Notes: generated by a model from the letters alone, not told the origin. Shown: positions 15,337 to 25,145, counted from the first letter of the stretch. The stretch: DNA of 38,534 bases from an uncultured Lachnospiraceae bacterium (GCA_947591155.1 CANQDA010000033.1:1-38534); one strand, 5' to 3'. A program made the numbers and translations.

Positions 15337-15399
15337 AAGGCGCCGGATGGGATCGGGATAAATATTCAGAATGAATGCACCCGGTATGTCCGGCGCCTT
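15337..15399 (+). other. Stem-loop between binding-protein and permease genes
   Basis: AAGGCGCCGGA (15337-15347) pairs perfectly with TCCGGCGCCTT (15389-15399) around a 41-base loop. No U-run follows, so complete termination is unlikely. Its position 3' of the binding-protein gene fits a transcript-stabilising or processing hairpin that lets the binding protein be made in excess over the permeases. A second perfect 7-bp inverted repeat, GGCAGGG (15460-15466) with CCCTGCC (15477-15483), lies just before the permease ribosome site. Confidence 0.6.
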
Positions 15400-15519
15400 G
15401 TCATACACAGTCTCGCACATGGAAGTCAGCTGTCGGCGCAGCATGAGGGCCGCGCGGTAGGCAGGGAGAAAATCCGCCCTGCCGGGTGCACGGCGAAATA
15501 AACGAAAGGGGTGTCTCTA

Positions 15520-16392
15520 TTGCGGCGAAACGGTCATCTGTACAGCTATTGGCTGGTTCTCCCGGCGCTTTTCATATTCGGGATTTTTTTTGTCGCCCCC
15601 AGTATCTATGGGATTTATTATTCCCTTACAGACTGGACGATAGGAAAAGACAGCATAAGCTTTGTGGGGATCCAGAATTATATCTCTATATTTAAAAACA
15701 GCGAACTCAGGCTGGCGATATGCAATACCTTTGTCTATGCCATAACGGTTGTCATCGGAAAAAATCTGAATGGGCTGCTTTTGGCTCTGGCGGTCAATAC
15801 GAAACTGAAGTTGCGGGGTTACCTCAGGGTTGTTTTCTTTTTGCCCTGCGTGATCTCTACCATCATTATAGGGCTTGTGTTTGTACCCATTCTCCATCCC
15901 AACGGAATCCTAAACAGTTTTCTGACTGCGATCGGCTTGGACGCCTTTCGGCAGAGCTGGCTGGTGGACAGGCGCATCGTCATGTTTACCATAGCGGGTG
16001 TTTCTATCTGGCAGTGGACTGGCTACCATATGGTGGTCTATCTGGCGGGCCTGCAGGGAATTCCTCAATCTTATTACGAGGCGGCGAAGATTGACGGAGC
16101 TTCCGCGCTTCAGCGTTTTCGGAACGTTACCTTTCCAATGCTGGCTCCCGCGTTCAACATCAATATGCTTTTAAGCATGATTGGCGGGCTGAAGGTGTTC
16201 AGCGAACCTTATGCGCTTACGAACGGAGGACCGGGCAATGCGTCGCAGGTGATCGCGTTGGAGGTGTTTTCCATGTTCGGGAGAGGGCAGTGGGGTCTCG
16301 GAACTGCCCTGAATGTAACCCTGACATTATTTGTATCGATTATCTGTGTTCCCATTCTGATCAATATGAGGAAAAGGGAGGTAGAAGAATGA
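15520..16392 (+). CDS. Sugar ABC transporter permease, MalF/UgpA type
   Basis: About 290 residues with six predicted membrane helices, beginning YSYWLVLPALFIFGIFFVAP. The EAA loop for ATPase docking reads YYEAAKIDGASALQRFRNVTFPML in essence, with the invariant EAAxIDGA. It pairs with the next gene to form the membrane channel of the importer. I prefer the TTG start at 15520: AAAGGGGTG lies 6 bases before it, while the in-frame GTG at 15511 falls inside that ribosome site. The stop overlaps the next start (ATGA). No ABC ATPase gene is in this locus, so a shared MsmX/MsmK-type ATPase elsewhere probably powers it. Confidence 0.9.
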   Translation: MRRNGHLYSYWLVLPALFIFGIFFVAPSIYGIYYSLTDWTIGKDSISFVGIQNYISIFKNSELRLAICNTFVYAITVVIGKNLNGLLLALAVNTKLKLRGYLRVVFFLPCVISTIIIGLVFVPILHPNGILNSFLTAIGLDAFRQSWLVDRRIVMFTIAGVSIWQWTGYHMVVYLAGLQGIPQSYYEAAKIDGASALQRFRNVTFPMLAPAFNINMLLSMIGGLKVFSEPYALTNGGPGNASQVIALEVFSMFGRGQWGLGTALNVTLTLFVSIICVPILINMRKREVEE

Positions 16393-17222
16393 GCTGCAGA
16401 ACGAAAAGAAAATGGATGCAGTTTTGTCTGGAAGTTGTGTTGCTGCTGATGACGCTGATCATTATAATGCCGCTTTTGATCATGCTGCTTGGTTCATTCA
16501 AAAATTCTACAGAGGTAACGGCTTTTGATCTGTCCCTGCCAAAACAATGGCTGGCGGAAAACTATAAAACCGTCTTTGAAGATGGAAAGCTGTTGTCTGC
16601 ATTTAAAAACAGTATCTTAATAACCGCGGTTTCGACAATGATCACGATCCTGACAAGTTCTCTGGCGGCGTTTGTTCTCGCGAGGAGGATTACCCGCCTG
16701 TCAAAAATATTATATTATTTTTTCTTTTTGGGTACGATTATTCCTATGCAGATGATGCCGACGATCCGTCTGTTTACCGTGCTGAACATTTATGGAGGAT
16801 ACACGAATGTGATCATTCTCTATACGGCTGTCAATATTCCATTCAGCTGCTTTCTGTATACGGGGTTTATCAAAGGGATTCCCAGATCGCTGGATGAATC
16901 TGCGTTTATTGAAGGGGCTTCTACTCTCAAGACATTTTTTTATATAATTTTTCCGTTGCTGAAATCCTGTAATATTACTGTATTGATCCTTCTCTTTACG
17001 GGAATATGGAATGAGATCAATATTCCTCTTTATTTTTTAAATAATCCGGCGAAACGCACCCTGCCCCTTTCCGTTTATCAGTTTTTCGGCATGTACGGAG
17101 GAAGCAACTGGAATCTTGTCTTTGCGGACCTGGTTCTGGCTGCCCTGCCGGTGGTCGTTTTGTTTCTGTTTATGCAGAAGCAGTTTATTGCCGGGCTGAC
17201 GGAGGGGGCTGTGAAGAGCTGA
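16389..17222 (+). CDS. Sugar ABC transporter permease, MalG/UgpE type
   Basis: A 277-residue permease with six membrane helices (first about residues 13-35, LEVVLLLMTLIIIMPLLIML). It has the MalG-type EAA loop with SLDESAFIEGASTLKTFF in place of EAAxIDGA. It completes the two-permease channel with the preceding protein. ATG 16389 overlaps the upstream TGA and has AAGGGAGG before it; a longer in-frame opening from 16290 lies inside the upstream gene and is rejected. It is followed after 55 bases by the sensor kinase gene in the same direction. Confidence 0.9.
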   Translation: MSCRTKRKWMQFCLEVVLLLMTLIIIMPLLIMLLGSFKNSTEVTAFDLSLPKQWLAENYKTVFEDGKLLSAFKNSILITAVSTMITILTSSLAAFVLARRITRLSKILYYFFFLGTIIPMQMMPTIRLFTVLNIYGGYTNVIILYTAVNIPFSCFLYTGFIKGIPRSLDESAFIEGASTLKTFFYIIFPLLKSCNITVLILLFTGIWNEINIPLYFLNNPAKRTLPLSVYQFFGMYGGSNWNLVFADLVLAALPVVVLFLFMQKQFIAGLTEGAVKS

Positions 17223-17277
17223 GGAGGAAGAGTGCTCTGGGAGTGACCGGCGCTGTGGCTGAGGAAGGAGAGACTGC

Positions 17278-19035
17278 ATGAATTTCAAATTCCAGACGAA
17301 ACTGTATGTCGCATATTCAATCATTATCCTGTTTGCGATCATTTCATTCAGCGCTTTTATTCACATTCGTATTTTCAGGCAGATTCAGGAGGAAACTCTT
17401 GAGAATAATCAGCAACTCTGTATCAAAATCTCCGAAAACGTAGATACCTATGTCGAGAAACTGGATGATATTATTAAAAAAATGATTTCGGACCCGGAGC
17501 TCTTTCGGATCATGCGGAAGATATACAGAGACGATGTGCAGGAATCGGATTATGATATTCTGGAACGGGACCGCAAAGTTGCCGATATTATTTCCAATGC
17601 TGTCACGCTGACTTCTTTCCCTCACGTTGACGTCTATTTATATGGAGTGACCGGGGCTTTCCGTTATGTATATAATCATGATCGCAGCAATTTTCAGGAG
17701 GCAGTTTCCAGAGATGACAACGCTGCCAGACTGGAAAAGAAGAAACTGGTGATCTATGCAAAAAACGGCCGGGAACAGGAGATCCCGACGGTGTCCTTTA
17801 TACGCGCGATCTTCGATGTAAGCGCGAAAAAATATGGTTACGTGGAAGTTCAGTCCGATTATAAAAAGCTGGATGAGATTTGTGATGTGAACCATATGGG
17901 CACTGTGATACTGATGGATGAAAATCAAAATGTGATTTATCCATGCGGTTCTGCAGGTGTTTCTCTGGCCGCCGGGCTTAAGAACAGGACGCCGGAGGAA
18001 GCTGTCGGCGTTTTTGAAGATGAAAATCAGATGAATTTTTATGTGAAATCGGAATACTCGGGGCTGACGGTTTACCTTCAGTATCCTATGGATACCGTTT
18101 ATGCGTCATTAAAACTTCTGCAAAGAAGCACGTTTGTATTTTTTGTCTGTGTGCTGGCGGGGATTATTTTACTGATTATGGTGTTTTCTAAAATGCTGGT
18201 GAAGCCTCTTCACGAACTGCGCGACAGTGTCCTGCAGGTGACATACGAAAACATTGGACTGCGGTTTGAGGGTACTTATAATGATGAGATCGTGGAGTTG
18301 AGGGACGCCTTTCAGAAAATCCTGGAGGACCTGAAATCTGCCATGCAGCGGGAAATCGCGTCGAACGAGGCAGAGTCCCGGGCAAGGGTATCGGCTCTTC
18401 AGGCTCAGATCTCACCTCATTTTATTCATAACGTACTGTATTCCATCAGTATATCCGCAAGGGAAGGGCGGACAGACGATGTGTCTTTTATGTGCAAACA
18501 GCTTTCGGATATGCTTCGCTATACCGTTGATTCAGAAATGCATATGGTTACTCTGGGTGAGGAAATACAGTGTATCTCCAGTTACTTATCCCTCCAGAAG
18601 CAGTACTATGAAGATTTCCTCCAGTATAGTATTGAGACAGAGAAGGCCGTCTGGTCTATTCAAATTCCCAGATTAAGCATACTGCCGTTCGTGGAGAATG
18701 CGATACAGCATGGTTTTGACGGGCGTAAACCGCCTTATGTCATCAGAGTGGGAGCTGCGGCCATGGATAATCTCTGGAGAATAGAGATATATGATAACGG
18801 AAACCGTTTTCCCGAGGAAAAATATATTGAAATCTGCGAAAAAATGAAAATGGAGAACGTAAGGATAAATACAGAAGAGAAGCCGGAGAATATGCAGGGA
18901 ATGGCCGGGCTCGGCATTCTTAATTCTCTGATACGGCTTAATTTCTGCTTTGAGGAGGGCGTCCGATTCAGGGTCGAGAATCACAAAGACATGTCCGGAG
19001 TAACCATTTATCTGGAAGGAGAATGGCATGTATAA
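17278..19035 (+). CDS. YesM/LytS-type sensor histidine kinase
   Basis: A 585-residue membrane kinase. TM1 lies at about 9-30 and TM2 at about 283-306 (FVFFVCVLAGIILLIMVF), flanking a roughly 250-residue extracellular sensor region of Cache-like size. A HAMP linker follows, then the His_kinase domain (ALQAQISPHFIHNVLYS) with phospho-acceptor H381. The ATPase part has the N-box FVENAIQHGF (N474) and a GLGIL glycine box. It should sense extracellular or binding-protein-bound sugar and phosphorylate the next gene product. Start ATG 17278 follows GAAGGAG. It overlaps the regulator gene by 8 bases. The kinase-AraC regulator pair inside a sugar transporter locus is a standard Bacillota arrangement. 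Confidence 0.92.
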   Translation: MNFKFQTKLYVAYSIIILFAIISFSAFIHIRIFRQIQEETLENNQQLCIKISENVDTYVEKLDDIIKKMISDPELFRIMRKIYRDDVQESDYDILERDRKVADIISNAVTLTSFPHVDVYLYGVTGAFRYVYNHDRSNFQEAVSRDDNAARLEKKKLVIYAKNGREQEIPTVSFIRAIFDVSAKKYGYVEVQSDYKKLDEICDVNHMGTVILMDENQNVIYPCGSAGVSLAAGLKNRTPEEAVGVFEDENQMNFYVKSEYSGLTVYLQYPMDTVYASLKLLQRSTFVFFVCVLAGIILLIMVFSKMLVKPLHELRDSVLQVTYENIGLRFEGTYNDEIVELRDAFQKILEDLKSAMQREIASNEAESRARVSALQAQISPHFIHNVLYSISISAREGRTDDVSFMCKQLSDMLRYTVDSEMHMVTLGEEIQCISSYLSLQKQYYEDFLQYSIETEKAVWSIQIPRLSILPFVENAIQHGFDGRKPPYVIRVGAAAMDNLWRIEIYDNGNRFPEEKYIEICEKMKMENVRINTEEKPENMQGMAGLGILNSLIRLNFCFEEGVRFRVENHKDMSGVTIYLEGEWHV

Positions 19036-20530
19036 CATTCTGATAGCGGAAGATAGTAAATTGATCCTGCGAGATATTGAACGACTAATATATCGGTCCG
19101 GATATGAAGTAACGTTCAGGGAGGCCTTTGACGGAGAGACCGCGCTGGATATATTGAAGGAATTTCAGCCGGATCTTATTTTTACTGATATTAAAATGCC
19201 CGTGATCAGCGGCTTGGAGCTGATTCAATATGCGAAGAAGCTTTATCCTCAGGTCAAATGTGTGATCATAAGCGGCTATGCGGATTTTACTTTTACCCAT
19301 GAGGCGTTGGTGCTTCAGGTAGACGATTATGTGATGAAACCAGTGGATATGGATCAATTTCATAATATATTATCGCGTCTGGTAAAGGAGATTGACGAAA
19401 TCCGAATTCAGCGCGAGGAGCTGATGCTCTCGAAGGTGCTTCAGGAGGAGATAGAGATATCAAATTTCATATTTCCGAAAGGCTATCTCCTTACAGTAGT
19501 CCGCGCCGGATTGATACAGCAGTACGCCGCGCCTCTGCCAAGGGAGCTCCTGTGCGAAAATATGGAGGAGAGCGATGCCGGCAGATTCTGGGTTATCGGA
19601 ACGAAGCTGTACAATGAAAAGGTAATTATCTATGATCTGGAAAATGAAACCTATAGAGACATATTGGAAAAGAACAAGTATTTGCTGGAGAACCTGAAAA
19701 AGAATTATACAAGGGTCAACATAATCTGTTCTGAAAAGCTGACAGATATTTCCCAGCTTTACGCGCAGTATCTTGGCTTATCCGGACAACTGAGGAAGAG
19801 GATTTTACTGGACGACTGCCGTGTTTATGAAGACGTGGCTGAAAGCGATATGTGGGAGACATACGTCCGTCAGAAGGAAGAGGTGGATATTTTTAAAAAG
19901 AGGATAGAGCTGATCCTGAGGAACCGATCTGCAGAAGGATACAAAAAGGAAATTAAAAAAAGGGTCGTTCAGTGGAAGGAAAATCATTATACAGTGGTTC
20001 TCCTTCGCAAATATCTGACGGTCCTTCTGGAGGAGCTGTTTATCGCCATGGAAGGGAACTGCCCTTCTATGGAGGAGCCGGGGATACTGGCGGATAAGAT
20101 CCTGAACGAAAACAGTCAATATGACGATCTGGCAGAGAATCTTCTGGGATACGCTGAATGGCTGGCAGAGGAAAAGGAAGAGAAAATAGGGGTTCCCATT
20201 GAATTTGTGCAGAAGCTGACGGATTATATGAACTCGAATGTGTACCGGAATCTTTCTCTTCAGGATATCTCTGATTTCTTTAAGATTTCCCCATCCTATA
20301 TTTGCCGTATGTTCAAAATATATTATGGGGATTCTCCGATCAGTTTTTACAACAAGATCAAGATTGAGGAGGCAAAAAGGCTGTTGATGGAATATCGGAA
20401 TATGAAGGTTAAGGATATTGCGGAGCTGCTGGGTTTCAGCGATCAGTATTATTTCAGCAAAGTATTCAAGCAGCAGTACGGGGTGAGCCCGTCCGTATAC
20501 AAAATACAGATAGAAGATGATATAACGTGA
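19028..20530 (+). CDS. YesN-type response regulator with AraC DNA-binding domain
   Basis: A 500-residue regulator. The N-terminal receiver (1-120) has E8/D9, phospho-acceptor D54 (FTDIKMP) and a lysine in YVMKPVD. A long central region of about 270 residues has no motif I recognise. The C-terminal AraC HTH pair spans about 397-494 (LQDISDFFKISPSYICRMFK, then VKDIAELLGFSDQYYFSKVFK). Phosphorylated by the overlapping YesM-like kinase, it should activate the glycan genes. The paired 11-base blocks at the 13885 and 20545 promoters are the best candidate binding sites. ATG 19028 follows GAAGGAG within the kinase gene end. Confidence 0.92.
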   Translation: MYNILIAEDSKLILRDIERLIYRSGYEVTFREAFDGETALDILKEFQPDLIFTDIKMPVISGLELIQYAKKLYPQVKCVIISGYADFTFTHEALVLQVDDYVMKPVDMDQFHNILSRLVKEIDEIRIQREELMLSKVLQEEIEISNFIFPKGYLLTVVRAGLIQQYAAPLPRELLCENMEESDAGRFWVIGTKLYNEKVIIYDLENETYRDILEKNKYLLENLKKNYTRVNIICSEKLTDISQLYAQYLGLSGQLRKRILLDDCRVYEDVAESDMWETYVRQKEEVDIFKKRIELILRNRSAEGYKKEIKKRVVQWKENHYTVVLLRKYLTVLLEELFIAMEGNCPSMEEPGILADKILNENSQYDDLAENLLGYAEWLAEEKEEKIGVPIEFVQKLTDYMNSNVYRNLSLQDISDFFKISPSYICRMFKIYYGDSPISFYNKIKIEEAKRLLMEYRNMKVKDIAELLGFSDQYYFSKVFKQQYGVSPSVYKIQIEDDIT

Positions 20531-20544
20531 ATCGAATACTCTTA

Positions 20545-20613
20545 CTGTTCAAAATATTCATTCATCTATGTATAGTATATTCCATTTACCATATTCCTTT
20601 GCGGAAGTATAAT
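20545..20613 (+). promoter_or_regulatory. Promoter and operator of the GH95-GH127-GH43 genes
   Basis: TTTACC (20585-20590) and TATAAT (20608-20613) are 17 bases apart. CTGTTCAAAAT (20545-20555) and ATTCCATTTAC (20579-20589) repeat the blocks of the 13885 promoter, at nearly the same distance (23 versus 22 bases between blocks) and in the same place relative to the -10. This argues for one activator controlling uptake and enzyme genes together. Confidence 0.7.
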
Positions 20614-20665
20614 CAAATACAGATTTCCAATAGAATATTTAAATTATTTTATGAAGGAGGTTCTT

Positions 20666-23122
20666 ATGAGTACTTACGGTATGAGGACAGTAGAATTTGG
20701 TTTAAAATATCCTCCCATGGATATTGAAAAGAGACGCTCCATTCTCCCTTGTATGAGTGTGAGCAGCCTTTATCCGGCCAAGGCGGATGAGGATGTACTG
20801 GTGACGGCGAACGGCGTGCAACGTATCGATATTGTAGGCGATCCCTATCGGGAAAGGGTCATCTATCGCCGCGAACGTATTATGGATATGCGCTGGAAGG
20901 ATACTCCGGAGCCGCCGGATGTAGCCTATGCCATACCGGAAGCCAGAAGATTTCTGCGAGAGGGGAAGTTTGAAGAGGCAGCCAAAGTGATGGATAAGGC
21001 CACCAAGGACGCAGGATATGACCGCTGGATCGACAGCCGTCCTTTTGGAGTGGAATTTCCCAGACTGCATCCCAGGCTTCACTCGGTGATCGAATTGCTG
21101 ATGGATTTTAAGGAAGGCACAGACCCCCGCGATTACATACGTTATCTGGATATGTTCTCCGGAGAGGCTGTCGTCCGTTGTGAGGACAGCGAGGGTGGTA
21201 TTCTGCGCAGATCTTTTGTGTCTTTTGAGAAAGATATCGTAGTTCAGGATGCGAGGAGATTAAATGGGGAAGCATTCGATGTGGATTTGCGCTTTGTAGC
21301 TCCCGGAGGCTACGACCTTCCGGATCACTTTGACCAGTTTGTTCTGGTTACTTACAACGATATGTATAAGATTGAGGGCAGCGATGTTGAAATCCGGACA
21401 GAGCCGGACGCCTGCACAGTATCCCTGGCTTATGATCCTCAGTTCGGAGAACGGGGTTACTGCTGCTGTTCTGTGATTCGGACGGACGGACAGGCCTCCT
21501 GCCGCGAGGGAGGCTATATTCAGATCACAAACGCCAGATATATGACAATTCTGTCGCGAACTGTTAAGTATGAGGAAAACTACAGACATGCCCTGGCGGC
21601 GGACATACTGGCAGAGGTGAGGGCGGTCAGCGATTCCTACGAGCAGCTTCTGGAGGCAAACCGGGCTCACCTGAAACCCATGATGGAACGTTCAAAAATT
21701 CATTTGAAGGGGGACTGGGCCAAAGCAGCGGAAGAGCTTTTGAATGAGCAACACAGCGAGGGGGAGCTGAGCCCCATGCTCATGGAAAAGCTGTATAATA
21801 TGGGCAGGTTCTTTATGATCACTGATACGGGAGAGGATCCGCCGTCCCTGTTTCAGCACAACATTAATACCAACCTGCAGGTTTGCTCGGGAAATATGAC
21901 CGGTCTTCCGGAGATTATGGATACTTATTTCCGTTTTTATGAAAACAAATTTGACGATTTTCGTCTGAACGCAAAGCGCTTCTACGGCGCCCGCGGCGTG
22001 CTGGGGAACATACACTGCGACTACAATTCCGGGAAATTCTATCAGTTCTCGATCGTGTATCCCCACTATTGCTGGACGGCCTGCCTGGGCTGGATCTATA
22101 ATGAATTTTGGGGCCATTATCTGGTGACGGGAGACAGAGAATTTCTTCGGGATCGCGTAGTGCCCGGTCTGAAGGAGATCGCTCTGTTCTACCAGGATTA
22201 TCTTTCGGATGAAGACGAGAATGGAAAGGTGCTGTTTTATCCCAGTTATTCTCCGGAGGATCCATCCATGAATGATTATCATGTACCATTTCCGAAGGAT
22301 GTTTACGCGATGAATGTCAATTCTCTCATGGATGTGATGGTCTGCCGGGAGGTGCTGGATAATCTGATGGAGGCCTGCGATATTTTGGGCCTGGATGAGG
22401 AGGATTATCCGAAATGGCAGGAACTCCGCGGGAAACTTCCGAATTATCTTTTGGATGAGGATGGGGCGGTCAAGGAATGGTCGTTTAAGTATTCGGGTGA
22501 AAACTATGATCACAGACACGTATCCCACCACTACGATATCTGGCCGGGAAGAGCGATTTCCCCCGAGAAAACTCCGGAATTAGTGAAGCCCTTTATCCTG
22601 TCCAACCGCAAACGCGGCCATCAGGACGACTCTGCGCACGGCGTGATCCACAGATATTTTACCGCGGTGAGACTAGATGATCACAAGGACGCCATGCACA
22701 ATCTGCGCACACTGATGGAGCATGGGTATGTGACCCGCACACTGAATACAGTGCATTATCCTTATCGAGTATTCTGCCCGGATCTTCTGGGGGCGATGCC
22801 GGCCATAATTCTTGAAATGCTGGTGTATTCAGACGAAGGCTTCATCAAGCTTCTTCCTTCTGTGCCGGATGACCTACAGGAGGGATGTGTGGAGGGAGTG
22901 TGGCTTTACACCTTTGCGAAAATTGAAAAAATGCAGTGGGATATTCCGGGCGGAAAGGCGGTGGCGGAAATATCCTCTCTGGAGGATCAGAGTATAGACT
23001 TTGTGTTTCCTCTTGGCTTCAGGAAGCTTCTGGTAAATGGGGCCGAATATGCGTCAGACAGTAAAAAATTCACCCTGCAGATGTCGAAGAGCCATACCGT
23101 ACGGTTGGAGTTTATCCTTTAA
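20666..23122 (+). CDS. GH95-type glycoside hydrolase (alpha-L-fucosidase / alpha-L-galactosidase)
   Basis: An 818-residue enzyme with no signal peptide, so cytosolic. It has the GH95 layout: an N-terminal beta-sandwich with EARRFLREGKFEEAAKVMDK near residue 90, then an (alpha/alpha)6 barrel. Catalytic candidates match the inverting GH95 mechanism: N399 and N401 (HNINTN), acid E531 (SYSPED) and D706 (CPDLLGAMPAI). GH95 removes alpha-linked L-fucose or L-galactose from glycan side chains; which one is not decidable here. This sequence diverges from the classical family wording (no NLQG.W motif), so it may be a separate subgroup. ATG 20666 is chosen over 20651 because AAGGAGG lies 5 bases before it. 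First of three co-directional enzyme genes. Confidence 0.82.
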   Translation: MSTYGMRTVEFGLKYPPMDIEKRRSILPCMSVSSLYPAKADEDVLVTANGVQRIDIVGDPYRERVIYRRERIMDMRWKDTPEPPDVAYAIPEARRFLREGKFEEAAKVMDKATKDAGYDRWIDSRPFGVEFPRLHPRLHSVIELLMDFKEGTDPRDYIRYLDMFSGEAVVRCEDSEGGILRRSFVSFEKDIVVQDARRLNGEAFDVDLRFVAPGGYDLPDHFDQFVLVTYNDMYKIEGSDVEIRTEPDACTVSLAYDPQFGERGYCCCSVIRTDGQASCREGGYIQITNARYMTILSRTVKYEENYRHALAADILAEVRAVSDSYEQLLEANRAHLKPMMERSKIHLKGDWAKAAEELLNEQHSEGELSPMLMEKLYNMGRFFMITDTGEDPPSLFQHNINTNLQVCSGNMTGLPEIMDTYFRFYENKFDDFRLNAKRFYGARGVLGNIHCDYNSGKFYQFSIVYPHYCWTACLGWIYNEFWGHYLVTGDREFLRDRVVPGLKEIALFYQDYLSDEDENGKVLFYPSYSPEDPSMNDYHVPFPKDVYAMNVNSLMDVMVCREVLDNLMEACDILGLDEEDYPKWQELRGKLPNYLLDEDGAVKEWSFKYSGENYDHRHVSHHYDIWPGRAISPEKTPELVKPFILSNRKRGHQDDSAHGVIHRYFTAVRLDDHKDAMHNLRTLMEHGYVTRTLNTVHYPYRVFCPDLLGAMPAIILEMLVYSDEGFIKLLPSVPDDLQEGCVEGVWLYTFAKIEKMQWDIPGGKAVAEISSLEDQSIDFVFPLGFRKLLVNGAEYASDSKKFTLQMSKSHTVRLEFIL

Positions 23123-23140
23123 ACAAGTCAATATGTCGTT

Positions 23141-23174
23141 CGCTTATCCTGAGATTTATGTCTCAGGATAAGCG
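23141..23174 (+). other. Perfect 14-bp hairpin between GH95 and GH127 genes
   Basis: CGCTTATCCTGAGA (23141-23154) and its exact complement (23161-23174) flank a 6-base loop. No U-run follows, and the GH127 ribosome site GGGAGGA begins 7 bases later. It is better read as an mRNA processing or stabilising hairpin than a terminator. It could also slow access to the GH127 ribosome site. Confidence 0.65.
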
Positions 23175-23189
23175 GATATTGGGAGGAAT

Positions 23190-25145
23190 ATGAAAAATTT
23201 ACAGACATGTAATGCCGTTGAAATCAGGGATGTCAGGATAGGAGAGTCCTTTTTGGGACAGTACTGCAATCTTGTCCGTGATACGATGATTCCTTATCAG
23301 TGGGAAATTCTTAATGACAGGATGGAGGGAAAGGAGCCCAGTCATGCAATCCTGAATTTTAAGATTGCAGCGGGCCTGGCGGAAGGGGATTTTTACGGAG
23401 AGGTCTTTCAGGACAGCGATCTGGCCAAATGGCTGGAGGCGGCGGCCTGCTGTCTGGAGACGCGTCCGGATCCGGTTCTGGAGGCTGCGATAGATGATGT
23501 AATTACAATTATTGAAAAGGCCCAGGAGAAAGACGGATATCTGGATACATACTTTATCATAGGCAATCAGGAAAAAAGGTGGCAGAATCTGTATGAATGC
23601 CATGAATTGTACTGTATCGGACATATGACGGAGGCGGCCGTGGCATATTACAAGGCCACGGGGAAGAGGCGGCTGCTGGATATGATGAGCAGGTGTGCAG
23701 ATTACATAGATCAGTGCTTTGGCAGGGAACCCGGAAAACTCAGAGGGTACCCCGGACATCAGGAAATTGAACTGGCTCTGGTCCGACTCTACGAGGTCAC
23801 AGGCTGTGAGAGATATCTTGCGCTGAGCAGGTACTTTCTGGAGGAGAGGGGAAAGGCACCCAACTATTTTATAAACGAATGGAGAACTTCCCGGAAGCGA
23901 CGTACCTTCAAAAACAATATGCGTGTGGGGGAGCCGGATCTCATATATAATCAATCCCACAAGAGCGTGTACGAACAAAAGAGCGCTGTGGGCCATTCTG
24001 TGAGAGCCATGTATATGTACAGCGCTATGGCTGATGTGGCGAGGATTACGAATGACGCCACCCTGTACCAGACCTGCCGAACACTGTGGAAGGACGTGGT
24101 ATACCGCCAGATGTATATCACCGGGGCCATAGGGTCGACACATATGGGCGAAGCGTTTACATTCGCGTATGATCTTCCGAATGCGACAGCGTATGCGGAG
24201 ACTTGCGCGTCCATAGGCCTTATGTTTTTTACCAGCCGTATGCTGCGGATGGATGTAAATGGAGTCTATGGGGATGTGATGGAGCAGGTTTTGTATAATG
24301 TGATACTGGGATCCATGTCCCGGGACGGAAAGCATTTTTTCTATGTGAATCCGCTGGAGGTATGGACGGAGGCCAGCGAGAAAAATCCGGAGCGTTTCCA
24401 TGTGAAGCCAGTGCGGCAGGAATGGTTCGGCTGTGCGTGCTGTCCGCCTAATCTTGCGCGATTTTTTGCTTCTCTGGGAAAGTATCTTTACTCTTATAAT
24501 GAGGATACTTTCTATATACATCTCTATGTATCCGGCCAGGTGTCGGCAAAAACAGAGCATGGGATTTTCCGGCTGAGCGTTTCTGAGAACTATCCGTGGG
24601 GAGGAGAGATTGAAGTGATTCTGGAGGAAGTCCCCTCTGAAAATGCAAAGATTGCCATACGGATTCCGGGATGGTGTAGAGAGTGGAAGCTGTTTCTTGA
24701 CGGGAGAGAATGCGGATGCCCTGTGAGAAATGGGTATGTGTGGATTTATGGGGGACTGAGGCCCGGAAGAAAAATCCGTCTGGTCTTATCTATAACGGCA
24801 GAGCTTGTGGCGGCGAACCCCAGAGTCAGGGACGACGCAGGAAAGACGGCAATCCGGCGGGGACCGGTTATATACTGCCTTGAAGAGATCGATAATGGAA
24901 AGAATTTGTCAGCTATCCGTCTGGATACGAAACATGCATTCTGCCTCGAAAAAGAGGAGGGCGCTCTTTCTCTGGAGACTGCGGCTGTAACAGGCAGGGG
25001 GTTCCGGCTGAATGAGGAAGCCTGGGGCGAAGAGCTCTACCGGCCTCTGGGCAGTGAGGAAAAGGAGATTACTGTCAGGGCGGTTCCTTATTGCTGGTGG
25101 GGAAACCGGGGCCCGGGAGAAATGATGGTCTGGATACGGACTTAA
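23190..25145 (+). CDS. GH127 beta-L-arabinofuranosidase
   Basis: A 651-residue GH127 (former DUF1680) enzyme with no signal peptide. The zinc-thiolate catalytic set is intact: C417 and C418 in GCACCPPN fall at the numbers known for HypBA1 of Bifidobacterium longum. E337 and C339 (AETCAS) and acid/base candidate E321 (HMGEAF) are within one residue of theirs. HypBA1 releases L-arabinose from beta-1,2-linked arabinofuranosides, as in plant extensins; some GH127 members take other pentose-like sugars. The (alpha/alpha)6 barrel covers about 30-430 and beta-sandwich domains the rest. ATG 23190 follows GGGAGGA. It lies between GH95 and GH43 genes in the same direction, 67 and 16 bases apart, so the three form an operon. 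Confidence 0.92.
   Translation: MKNLQTCNAVEIRDVRIGESFLGQYCNLVRDTMIPYQWEILNDRMEGKEPSHAILNFKIAAGLAEGDFYGEVFQDSDLAKWLEAAACCLETRPDPVLEAAIDDVITIIEKAQEKDGYLDTYFIIGNQEKRWQNLYECHELYCIGHMTEAAVAYYKATGKRRLLDMMSRCADYIDQCFGREPGKLRGYPGHQEIELALVRLYEVTGCERYLALSRYFLEERGKAPNYFINEWRTSRKRRTFKNNMRVGEPDLIYNQSHKSVYEQKSAVGHSVRAMYMYSAMADVARITNDATLYQTCRTLWKDVVYRQMYITGAIGSTHMGEAFTFAYDLPNATAYAETCASIGLMFFTSRMLRMDVNGVYGDVMEQVLYNVILGSMSRDGKHFFYVNPLEVWTEASEKNPERFHVKPVRQEWFGCACCPPNLARFFASLGKYLYSYNEDTFYIHLYVSGQVSAKTEHGIFRLSVSENYPWGGEIEVILEEVPSENAKIAIRIPGWCREWKLFLDGRECGCPVRNGYVWIYGGLRPGRKIRLVLSITAELVAANPRVRDDAGKTAIRRGPVIYCLEEIDNGKNLSAIRLDTKHAFCLEKEEGALSLETAAVTGRGFRLNEEAWGEELYRPLGSEEKEITVRAVPYCWWGNRGPGEMMVWIRT

Noticed and set aside
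16290..16388. Longer N-terminus for the second permease
   Set aside because: The extension lies inside the first permease gene, while ATG 16389 has GGGAGG and the usual ATGA overlap.
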